Assembly: GCA_023375675.1 (NCBI GenBank) | Contig: JALQBC010000024.1 | Location: 62,001-126,000, forward strand | DNA: 64,000 nt | Reading direction: 5' to 3' | Origin: Cytospora piceicola | Taxonomy: Eukaryota; Ascomycota; Sordariomycetes; Diaporthales; Cytosporaceae | Part shown: piece by piece, positions 22,101-34,100 of the stretch | Layout of the letters: each line of letters begins with the position of its first letter | How positions within the stretch are numbered: the first letter of the stretch is position 1 | Notes under the pieces: model-generated | Databases searched by the model: none | What the model was told of the DNA's origin: nothing | Seen by the model: only the letters and a program-made list of their open reading frames with translations | Translations under genes and position numbers: made by a program

Positions 22101-25100
22101 CTGGCATCTGAGTCTGATTGATGTGAGCGTGTTTCACTCACATTGTCGTCGCCAATTTGTGTCTCCCTACCGTGCGAGGTCGTTGAAGCTCCTTGCCCTG
22201 GGTGCACGTCAGGATCTAGTTGTTCGTCCTCGAGTTGGGTGTCGGGGACAGCCCAGAAATTGTCTGAATCCACGTCCAAGCGGGAGCCTTCGAACGGGTT
22301 TCGTTGAGTCTCTTCCCACATGGCAGGTTCATCAAAATTGTCGGCTTCCCGAGGTGACAGTTGGTTGACTTTTCTAGGAATTTGCGTGGTCTCACCTTGG
22401 GCCTTCTTGATGCCTCCAAACTTCTCGGCCAGCGCGGCCACGCCACCCTTCTTGGCCGGGTCTTTGACGTCAAAAGGGGATGATGTCTGCTGCGGGGCGT
22501 CGGGGGAGGGTCTTGTCGATGCAGTTGCCTCTCGTTGGCGGTCCTTCAGATTTGGGGCGATGAACCTTTGGGCTGGAGGAGCGTTAGTCAGTTGGTAAGG
22601 ATCGGGTTCGGCGAAACCGAAGTCCTTCCCCGTTACCACGTAAGGTTTCCTGACCGGAGCGGTAGGCTCCTCATGAGATGGATTTGAGGCTTCTGGAACG
22701 GGCATGTTGTCCATCGCAGTTGAAGTATCTGGCTCGGATGGATCGTCCAGGATCGCCAACGAGTCTGTGGAATCATTTTCGCTGGTCATGGTCAGTAATC
22801 GAGGTGTGTGACCATCAGACTCCCGGAAAATCGAAGAATGGCGATGGATCAAGCCGAGGCCGACCAGAGGTCGGTCGTATCGTATAGGCTTCTCTGTGCT
22901 CGTGTTGAGTTCGCGGGCCACCGCGGGATTGATCTCGACACTGTTGAAGGTTTGTCGGGGAGAAACATCCAAGTCATCAGGCCTGGGCTGGAAGTAGTCG
23001 TCATTGTTCCAGATGTCGGGGCTGGACTCCCTCCTTTGCAATTCTCTGCCCTCGATATCGGGAGACTGCGAGCCAACTTGTTCGCCGTCAGGAAACCCTG
23101 ATGTCTCATCTTCCATCGGCATTGTCGGCTTCGAGTTGCCAACAACGAGCGAGCTCTTGCGCTTGATCTGGTTCTTTGATTCATAGGTAGGGATCTCCCA
23201 TGGATCTTTGAACGTAGCTGCTCCCTCTTCCTTGGCGCCAGCCTCTGCTTCCGGGACACAGGTCTCTGCGGGCCGATGTTCAGTGCGACTGGTGGGCATA
23301 CTAGAATCTTCAGCGAATTGTTCGAGCGTTGCTTGAGCTACTGGAACGTACAGCTCAGCGGACCGATGTCCACGACTTATGGGCCCGCCAGCATCTTCGG
23401 TAATCTGCCCGAAAGTTTCTTGGGTTCCTGGGACGTACACATCCGCAGAGTGGTGGCCACTGCGACCTGTAGATCCGCCGATTGGTTCTTGAGCTTCTGG
23501 GACATATACCTCAGCAGACCGATGGGCAACGTGACGCATAGTCTCGCCGTAATCGTCCGTGGTCCGTTCGAGCATCTCTTCAGCTACGGGGACGTACACC
23601 TCCGCAGATCGATGGTTGATGGTGGATTCACCAGTGTCTTCAGGTGCGTGTTCGACCGTTTCTTGAGTCCCTGGTACCTGCTGGTTTGTCTCCGCAGCAC
23701 GGTGTACGGGAACCTGCTCAGTCAAGGGTGTTTGAGGCTCCGAAGTTGGTTCTAGAGCTGGTTGCTTGCCCTTCTCCTTTTTGTCCTTTTTGGATTGCTC
23801 GAGGGACAACGGAGTAGCCCATTCGTCTTCAGCAACGACTTCTCCGGTGACAGTGGTTTCTGTACTTTCAGTGACGCCTTGGGCTGGTTGAGAGTCGATG
23901 GAAGTCCCTGTTTGGGCTGGATCTGACTCAATTACAGGGCTGGGGGTGGCTGGTACATCTCGGGGCTGCAACTCCTCCGTGAGTGGAGTCTGCGGTTGGC
24001 TTGGCTCAAGGACGTCATTTTCCAATGCGGAGGCGGCCTTTCTCTTCTCTTTCTCCGACAATATGCGAGATAGGACAGGCATATCTTCCGCTACCGTTCC
24101 CTGTAATTCTGGAAAGTATGATTCCATTGGCTGATGACTCGAAGGTTGGGCATCTTCAGACTTGGTGACTCCAGCAGCGGGTTCTTCTGGCGAGCCTCGT
24201 GTCGAAGGCTCTGGTAGTTGTGATGGCAAGTCTTGCACATCGAGCGAGCGTTCTGGATCTTGTTGCTGGATGACCTTCGCTACCTCTCCACTTGGCTTCT
24301 TTTCACGGCTGAGTCTTTGTTGAGAAGGGTCCACTTGATGTGTACCACTGGAAGTGCTTAAATCGACTGGTGTCTGGTCTTGATGCCCTGAGATCGTTTG
24401 CGGCTGTGCTAGCTCCTCCATGGCTCGCGGACTGAGGTCTTCTGCCTCCGCAGTGGTGACTTCTGGCTCACTAACAGAGACAGAAACTTGCTCGGCCTTC
24501 CACTTTTCCTTGGACATCTCCTTGGGGTCAGGCTTGTTGAGGCCCTCTATGGCAGGCTCGATGACCCCCTCAGCCACCTCTTTGGTGTCGACCAATTCCA
24601 TGACAGGTTGCTTTTCCAGCGTCTCCTCAAACAGAGGAGTTTCAGGCAATGAGGTAGGAATTTCGGGTTCAATCTCATGCGACTGACGTGGACTAATACT
24701 GGATGGTCTTTCCGCAATGTCAAAAATGTCGTCCTCGGTCTGGCCGCCGCCTGTACGGGTATGCATCGGCTCGGGGTTGCTCGGTAGGATTTGCGGCTGT
24801 TCCATTGGAGTCGCGAAAGCCTCTGTTATGATCTTGTCCTCGGCAGGAGTGAGAGAGCCAGGCTCGAGGTAAGGCTGATCGTTATCCGCGCCAGCCAACT
24901 CCTTGGCCTGCTCCGCATTGGTGGGCCAATCTTGCTGGACTGCAGTCGACTCAGACGAGCCTTCCGGTATTCTACTGCCTGCCACGATGAGGGTGTCGGC
25001 CCCCTCGTCAGCCTTGCCCTCGAGTTCTGGCTTCGGAATTGTATTGTTGGCAGGAGCTTCCTGTGCAGTTTGAATTTGTGAGCTTTCTTCGAGTCGTGAC

Positions 25101-28100
25101 TGATTGTCGATTTCTCGCTCGGTCACAGGGACGGTCCGGACACTGCTGTCATCCTGCAGTTCTGATTCTGAAGAACGCAACTCCTCTGAGGCCGTGTCGA
25201 ATTGTTGGGAGGCAATGTTGGCATCTTCGGAGGCCTGTCCAGTTACATACTCGTCCTGCTTGAGGTCGTCGTACAGCAGAGGCTGACTGCCAGAGGAATC
25301 GACAATCATTGGGTCGAGATCTGAGCTGGCGGAGTATTTCTTTTTCTCACTGTTCTCAGACCTAGTCACTTCGGGCCCAAATGGGTCATCCTGGGTTAGA
25401 TCTGGCTCCTGGGAAATTGTTTCAGGCTCAGCCGTGATCACATCGGTGGAAGTCTGGTCTCGAGGCTGATCCCGACCAATGTTTTCAAGAGGCTCCTCCT
25501 CGTTCTTGACCACGTCCGCAGATTCTAGGATTCGAGAAGGCGATCCTTCACCTGTATCGACACCCCGGATAGAGTTCTGTTCTGCTGTGACGGCTTTGAT
25601 ATGTTCGTCACCTTGGGAAAACCTGTCATCTTCTCCAGACAAGCCAATCGCAGCCCCGATTCCAGCAATGCCACTTGCAAGGAAGCCCCAGCCATCGCTC
25701 TTCCTGACAGATGGGCTCGTTTGATCCGATTCGACAACTATTTGCTCAGGTTCTGGGATGACGGGAAAAGTAGTGCTCGAGCCCTCCGTTTCGCTCTCAG
25801 TGGTGGTTGCTAGGAAGTTATTTGGATTGAGTGATCCTGAAGCTTCGACTTCCTGCTCCCGGGAAGGTAACCTGTCTAGCTCAGAAGTCTGTGGCGACTC
25901 TTTGTCAAATCCTTCGGTGCTTACAAGTTCGCTTGCTTGCACTTCCTCAGGCTCAGCGGGCGAAGAAACCTCGCCGACCGTCTCCATAGGCGTCATGGTT
26001 CCAGACAAGGTCTCCTTGTGTGACGCCTCACTTTTCTCTGTCTCCTTGGTTCTGAGAATGACAGTGTCCTCTTTCTGTGCAGATTCTGCCTCAGGAGAAA
26101 TTGAGGTTGAAGGTGGTTCCTGCGCTGGCCTTGACGTAGTTTCTGGCTGGCTGGTGACCTCGAGTAGTGCCGGGCGGTCTTCAATGGACTTGACAACTTG
26201 CGAATCGTCAACAGGCCCAATAGAGGTGATCTCTTGTTTCACATCGTCCAATGTCACCGGTGTCGTTGTGCCAGATGATTGGGGGGCCTCTTCGAAGATT
26301 TTGCCCTTGCGTTCCTGTATCTGGTCCGTTCCCGACTCCTTGGTAGCGAGAGGAGATCCAGGCTCCGTAGATTGAGGGTTTTGCGTCGGTTCTGGTACAG
26401 TCACAGGAATGGTTCCCTCCTCAAAGGGTGCAGGAGATAGGCTCGACCGCTCAAGTTTGGAAGATGTCTGATCGGGTGACTCAGTGGCCCTGCTCTTGGT
26501 TGGCAGAACAATTGCATCTTCATCAGCGCTAATGTTCTCGGACACATTATCCTCCTGTATGGGCATCACGCTGGCTTGACCCTGCTCCATAGACGTGATC
26601 TCCGATAAAATAGGAACAGGTGCAGCCCCGCTATCCTCAGCAGATAGAGGTGTAACTTCACTCAACTCGCGAGGCTGAACAACGGAGGGTTCCGCAACAG
26701 TAAGAGGAGTGGCTGGTTCAAAACTTGCCACAGTGGGACTTGCAAGGTTGTCCTTCTCTTGTTCTTGAGAGGTCTCCGCGGTAGACAAAGGCTCAAATGT
26801 GGCTTGGCTGCTGTTGTCGAGCTGTGATTTAGTAATGTCCGTGATCTCACGGGAAACGCCCGGTTGATCCTGAGTTGGCTCTTGGGTCGTGTTCTCGTCT
26901 CGAGGCTGATCTACAGGATTGTCGGTATGAAGAGATGGGATTTTGGCTTGGCTTGGAGAGACTTCCTCGGTTTGCGGTTGGGTAGCTTCTTCAACTTGAG
27001 TTCGAGACGAGTCCTCAGCGTGGCCGCTGTCAGCTTGCAGGTCTGGGATTGTCTCCTCTACTTGCGACCGAGGCACATTCCCGGTATCCTGTACAAGCTG
27101 GGACTCTGCTTCCTCTGGACCATGACCTCCCTCAGTAGGGTATGAGTCGTTAGCCTCTACGTCCTTAGAGACCTCAAATTCTTGTGCTCGTCGCGCAGCG
27201 TTCGCTTTCAATGCCTTGATACGTCCCTTGTCCTTTTTGCTTGGCTTTTTCTTCTTGGCCAGTCTATCGAGCTCGGCTTCTTCTTCTTGAATCAGGGCAA
27301 CCTCAGCTTCGCGATGGGCGAGCTGCACGGGGCTCTCGAATTCCACAGGCTCCGGCTGCAGCTCGGCTGGTGGAATGACATGGTCCAATGGGGGGACAAC
27401 TTCTCCAGATTCTAGAACAGCCTTGGATTCTGGGAAAGCATCCTCGGCGGGTGGAATGCCCTGGTCCAATGGGGAGATAACTTCTCCAGATTCTAGAACG
27501 GCCTTAGATTCTGGAATAGCATCATCGGCGGGTGGAATGACCTGGTCCGATACGGGGACAACTACTCCAGAATCTAGAACAGCCTTAGATTCTGGGATGG
27601 CATCCTCGGCATGTGAAGTAACCTCTGGCTGTGTCAAGAGCTGCTCCAGCTCAGGGACGACGGTGTCTCGGTCCGTGCTAGCACTTTGCTCAGCCAGGAT
27701 CGGCTCCTCAGCCAGCGGCGGGTTGCCCTCTTCTGGATGGTCCCCTGGGATAGCCTCCTCGAGTTCAGATTTAACGACGTCGCCCTCCGTGATGTCTTGT
27801 CCCAGACCCTCTGCTTGACTGGAAGGTGGTGGTGCGGTTGTCTCGTCGGCCTTCTCGGCGCGTCTCTCTGCGTTTGCCACCAACACACTAATTCGCTTGT
27901 TGTCTTTGGACTTCCGCTTCTTCTTTTGCTGCAGCCTAGCAAGTTCGGCCTCTTCTTTTTGAATCAAAGCAGCCTCGGCCACGCGACGGGCGACCTCATC
28001 GTCGTCAAGAGCTTCTTCGGGCTGGCCTTCAGCTCTGGAGATGCTATCTTCAGGCTCCATTGACGAGGGCAGTGTTTCTGGTTCCATTGTCGAGACTGCA

Positions 28101-31100
28101 AAAACATTGCCATCGTCAATAGAAGCAACTGGCTTCAGCGCCTGCATGGGTTCGATCGGTTCACTTGACGCCTCCACAACAGCTTCTGGCTCCAGAAAAT
28201 TGATTGCTTCCTGGGCACCAGTCACATCTGTGACTGGAAGCTGCATTCCTTGGTCTAGAGGTGCGTCTTGGCTCTCAGAAGGCAGCTGTTCTAGTTGAAG
28301 CTCCTCTTGCATTGGCTCTGCGGGCGCACCGGTTACTTGTAGGACCGGGTCGGACTCCGCTGGTGTAGCCGCGCCAGTTGACTGAACAGGTTCGTCGATG
28401 ACCGTGTTGTCCTTGGCTTCTTCTGGGCTGACGGGGTTCTCCTCTTTGACAAGCACAGGAGCTGATTCCAATTCTTGTGGTTGTACCTCGGACAAGTCCT
28501 CGCGCGTCGTGGTAGGGACCCCCTCCACGCTGTGAGGTTGAGTTGTAAGCTCTGCTAGCTCGCTCATCTGCTCGATTGGGCGGACAGGCGATTCGTCATG
28601 AGCAACGTCTCGGGTAGGCTCTTCCACTTTCATGTCGCTGGATGACTCCACCGCTTGCTCCTCCGGATCGGTGGATGGAACAAATTCGATCTGCTGTTGC
28701 GAGTCATCCTGGAGGATCCTGTCAGGTTCTGAAGGCTGCAATGTGGCCTCTGCCAGCTCTCGCGACCGCTGCTCCTGCACAAGCTCTTCTGCGGGTGCCT
28801 CACTGGCTTTTTCGATCGCTTCATGGACTTCAGGCGTCAGTATTTCAGGCAGACTAAGCTCTTGCAAATCGCCCATCTCCTTGTCAGCGAACGTCTCGGG
28901 CGCAGGGCTCCCGTCAGGCCCCTCGGCCAGGCCATCATCCTTGGTTTGACTGGCTTCTTCAATCGCTTCATGGACTTCAGGCGTCGGTGTTTCAGGCAGA
29001 CTGAGCTCTTGCAAATCACCCATCTCCTTGTCAGCGAACGTCTCGGGCGCAGGGCTCCCGTCAGGCCCCTCGGCCAGGCCTTGATTCTTGATTTGACTGG
29101 GTGTCTGCGACAAGTCTTCGTCCTGGACTTCCCGAATAGGAGTTTCTGGAGAATCTTGGGGCTCACTGAGAGTTCCAGATTGGCCAGAGACAGGTACCTC
29201 GAGGATTTCCGGTTGCGTTGAAGAAGGTTCCTCGACAAAGTCAGCTTCTGCAGATGAAGGCTGTTCAACATCAACCTCAGGATGAGAGATACTAGGCTCT
29301 TCGACGCTTTCTTGCTGACCGAAAACTGGTTCCTCGCTGTTTTCATGTTGGCTTGGGATATGCTCCTCTACTATCTCTGGCTGGCTGGGCATCGGCTCCT
29401 CGGCATCCTCACGCTGGCGTGGACCTGAGTCCTCAACTGCTGCAGACTCCGCAGGCACCGTAGGCTCCAACTTCTCCACGTCAAGCTGCCTGTCAGCTGC
29501 TCCTTCAACAACCTCAGCCTTAGTATGCTCAGTGACAATATCAACGGGCTGCTCGGTCTTTTCTTCAATAGGTGCAGCCTCGTTCTCATGACTAGAGCCC
29601 TGCGACGAAGCCATCGACGATCTGCGCGACGACCGCAGCGACCTAGTCTTCTTGTAATTCCTACCGGCACTCCTCAGCCCAGAGCTCGTTGTGCTGCGCG
29701 GCGACGTAGGGACATCTTCGCCGCTGTGAGCGGCGTCCGATGACATGTACTCGTCCATGCTGTTGGAAGGGGACATGCTAACACGTGATGATCGCAGCCT
29801 CCTACTCGCCGCCGCCGACTTCATCTGTCTGCCGCCGGCCTGTTGGGACTCATTTTGGCTCTGGTGGGGGCTGTGAGTGCCAGGGCTGGTGGGAAGTTCG
29901 AGTGCGAAGGGCATGGCTTCTGGCTCGTGTATCAGATCATTGCTCACACTTTCCTGTGGCAGGTCAATAGGTGATTCTTCGAGCTCCTTACCCTTTGCCC
30001 CGAAGCTGGTGCTAGGTTCGGCTCCGAGACCTTCCTGGAATGGTTCGTCTGATTTGTGCAATGTAGGCGACGCCGCAATAGGTCCAATGCCTGAGGTCGA
30101 ATCCTCAACTGCTTCCAACGAAGGCTCATTCTGGATGGGAATAACTCGCTGCGCGTCACCGAGAGGGACCGCGCTTGATTCGGCAGTCACTGGCACATGA
30201 CTGTCGTCAGAGACGCTCAGCTTCCTCGTAGGACCGCTTCCGGCGACCCAATCTACCGTGTCGGTGGGTGTCTCGGGGATAGGCTCCATGTCTTCTGTTT
30301 CATTCGCCGGGCTTGTCGTCAAGGGATCTTCGATGGTGGCATGGGAGGACAATGAAGGGGAAAGGACTTCGGGTGTCTCAACAACGACTGGGGAATCTTG
30401 GGCAGGTATTTCCAAAATACCATCACTCACGTCACGTACCACACTCTCGGTTGCCCGCATGTCATCAATTGACGGTGACGGTTCGGGGTGCATATGCACT
30501 GCAGGTGTGTCGTTGGGCAGCGAGGCATCACCCGCACTGATAGTGCTGTGAGGTGTGTCTATTGGTGATTTGCGGGGGCTTGCTGCAGTTGGAGATTGCC
30601 CCTGGTCACCCGAGCCGACCGGGCTTACCATTTCGACTTCAGCTCTGGGAAGTAACCCCCTTTCGGCCATCTCATCTGGGGCTTCTGATGGCAACTCCTG
30701 GGCTTGCGTCTCGTTGGTGTGGACGTCACCTTTTTCGGCCATCTCATCTGGGGCTTCTGATGGCAACTCCTGGGCTTGCCTCTCGTTGGTATGGACGTCA
30801 CCCCTTTCGGCCATCTCATCTGGGCCTTCTGATGGCAACTCCTGGGCTTGCCTCTCGTTGGTGTGGACGTCAACATCTATCGGGAGCTCGTCACGCTTTC
30901 CCCGACCGAGTAAAGCATCGACGCCGACCAGAGTTGGTAGCATGGAAAGAACAGACGGGAAGTATCCCTTCTGCTCCGGCTCCTCGGCATGCTCATGTTC
31001 CGGTGCCTGCGAAGCCTTCTTCTTGCCCTTCGTGCTTCTCTTTGGGCTGCCAGTATCCGTGTCTTCGTCATCAGCAGGTGCGTCCAAAGCGTCTCTGAAG

Positions 31101-34100
31101 TCCGGCGTAGACTCTGTAGATTCCCGGTGCTCAACTAAAGGCCTCGTCTCGGGGCTACCTCTCGGAGACTCGAAAGGTGTCGCGTAGCTAGACTCTACCA
31201 ACGAGCTTCGGCTTTCATTCTCAAGAGGTGTCGTTTCGGGTTCCTTGCCCCAGTTGTGTAGGCCGTAATCAGGTTGTCCAGACCCCAGGGTGTCAGGAGA
31301 GATGAACTCGAACTCCTTAGCTGACGCTGGTGATTCAAAATCGGTTCCCCCAACGCCTTTAGGGGTGGACTCCTCAGACCCCAAGGGGGCAGCCTGCGCC
31401 GCAGCGGTATCAATAACCAGCGGAGAGGCCTCGAAATCCTCGTCATGCTCAGACTCCGGAGAGGCCTCAAACTCCTCGTCATGCTCAGACTCCGGAGCGG
31501 ACGACTCCGAGCTCGGCGGCAACGGCGTAGTCTCCGGCGTATCATCATGCTCCTGTTCGCCGCCACGAGAGCGCTCGAGTAGGTACAGCGGTCTGATCTC
31601 TTTGCTCGTATCCCACGACATCGGCCTGTCCCATGAGGTCGGGCGAGACTGTTTCTTGGTACTGGGAAAGGTCTCCTGGCTCGGAGCTGCTGGTGACGTG
31701 TGAGTAGTGGGAGGCGTGCGCGGGATTCCCGGCGGAGGTGGGACAGATGTCCGCGGACCCATCCGGAACTGGATTGGGATCGCCGTGTGGCTCGGTGACT
31801 TGATGGGAGTCTCGTGGATACTCCTGCGGCGCGTGTGGATCCCGTGAGCAGGGCGCTTTTGACTGCTCTCACTCCTCTCTTTGAGCAAGGCCTTCTCTTG
31901 ACCAGGCGGTGTCGCGGGCCGGCTGTCAGGCAGCGCGGGCAAGTCATCATCGTCCACATAGGAATCCACCGAGCCGACCGCGCCAGGGCTGGGCGGCAGG
32001 GGCAGCAAGTCGCCATACTGGGGGTCAATAGCAGGCTTGATGACCCGAGGGATGATATCAGGGTCCTCCAACAACAGATGTTCTTCACTGGCAACACTTT
32101 CTGCACGCTGAGCGGCCGGGTGGTTCACGCCCACGACGACGTACGGCTCCTCTTGTTCCAAGGGAGCTTCCGCGGCATCAGAGCTCGAGGGAAGGCTGCC
32201 TGCTGCAATGGCAGCTCCCAGTGCGGCTCCTGCTATGCCAGCACCCGCGCCAAGAGTGCCGGCACTACCTTTTTTTGACTCCCTGCCGACGTCGGCGCCG
32301 GTTGAGCCTTTCAACAGACCCCAGAGACTGCCACTGCCGCGCTTCTCTTTGCTGCTCCTCTTGTCGCCTTTGCTGTCTCTTTTGCCATCGGGAGTTGACA
32401 CTGCGGAGTCCTCATCGTCGCGGCCAGGGACATTGGATCCGTAATCGTGACTCGTCTCAGACATTACGGCAGTAGTGTCTCTGCCAAGAGGCTCAGAGAA
32501 CTGTGACTTGCGTCTCTCTTCCCTGCGCCTCTCGCGTCGATCAGCAGGATACTCCTCGGGTAAGTCGTAGCCGTCAGAAGCGCGTGTAGATCTCTTTGAG
32601 TCCTTTGGCTCCTCCCAGACATCATCTGAAGCCTTGACGTCTTCGACTTCATCAAAAGCGTCAAGCGGGATCGAAACACGCCTGTCATTCACAGGTGTAT
32701 CCGCATCGTCCCAGCCTACACTAGATCTCTTTGACTTCATTGACGACCTCTTGGATTTCTTCGAGTCGGGCGCATCTTCCCATATATCATCACCAGCTTC
32801 CACAAGCTGTGAGGCTCGCCCTTCTTCCTCTGCAAGTTGCGCCGCCATAGCAGCTTTTTCCAATTTACGCTGCTCCTTCTTGCTGAGCTTCGGGGACTCC
32901 ACCACAGGCTTCTCGACAGCCTCGGTGTCTTCATGCCCGGTAGAGTGCCTCTCATCCCATCTCGGTTCACTTTCCCTGCGAGGATCAAAAGCACTTTCGA
33001 AATCGTCGAGTGGCGGTCCCTTCTCACTGGCAGGAGTCTCCGCCACCTCGCCAATGACGTGTCCCGGCTCGCGCACCGGCACGCCCTGATCGATGCCGAA
33101 GATTCCAAGATCCGGCGCCGTATCGGCAAAGGGCTGCATGTACACCGCAGTGGGCTCGTTCAAGCCCGGCGGCGAGTCGCGCCTGCGATAAGTATCATCG
33201 TCGATGACGATGTTCGGGTCGAAGCCGGAATCTTGCAGGCCAGCAGCCAGCGTCGCCGCGAAGTTCAGGTCGTCCTCGAACGTGCCCGGCATTTGCGAGC
33301 CACGGGGGCTGGCGGGTTTTGGGCCTGGAGAGGGTGGTGCGTCCTCTGGCTCGTCGTCTAGGAGGCGGGATGACATTCCCTTCGGGAGAACTTTGCGGTC
33401 TCGCGGAGGTGATGATCGTGAGGTATCCAAAGGTGTGTCATTCTCGATGTCGTCGGCTAGCTCTCCGTGCTCAGACCACCCAGGTTCGTCGTCCCCGAGG
33501 ATTGCCGCCGCAGCACCTGCGCCTGCAACGGCTGCTGCAATATCACCCCAGCTTCCACCCTTACTCGACCGCTTGGGCGTCTCAGAGAACTCGATTGGGC
33601 GCTCTCTTGATCTCTCTGGGGTTTCGACTTCGTATTGCTTGGTCTCGCTCGGTCCCCACGAGACCCTCTTGGAATCTGGAGATGCCGTGACGACCTCAAT
33701 TACCTCGCCTCTTGGGCCGATCACGATATCAGGTGCATCGCTCAGGACCGTCTCGGCAGCCTTCGCAGCCGACCTTTCCCTCTCACTCTCCGGAGACGGC
33801 GTGGGCACGGGCGTCGGAATAACCAGCGTCAGCACAGGTCGCGGCCTCTCCGCAGAGGGATCGCGCACAGGACACTCCCTGGGCCTGAAGAAAACATGGT
33901 CCTCTGGGCTCATCAGGTGGTCGAACTTGACGTCCGCGTTTGGCTCGCTGTACATGTTCTTCTGAGGTTTCTGCAGCATCTCCGGGGGCGTGACGATGCG
34001 GGGAATCTCGGCGCCCTGGTCCTGACCGTACTTCCCGACGACCGACGGCTCAGGAGAGTGGCTGCGGCTGCGTGAGCGAACCTCCCTCTCAGCCATCCTC

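Noticed and set aside
25758..26375. Several 100-200-codon plus-strand frames inside the leashin gene
   Set aside because: Antisense shadows of Ser/Glu/Pro-rich low-complexity coding sequence.
27369..27611. Regular repeats considered as a CRISPR-like array
   Set aside because: The units are contiguous coding repeats with no spacers, in a eukaryotic gene.
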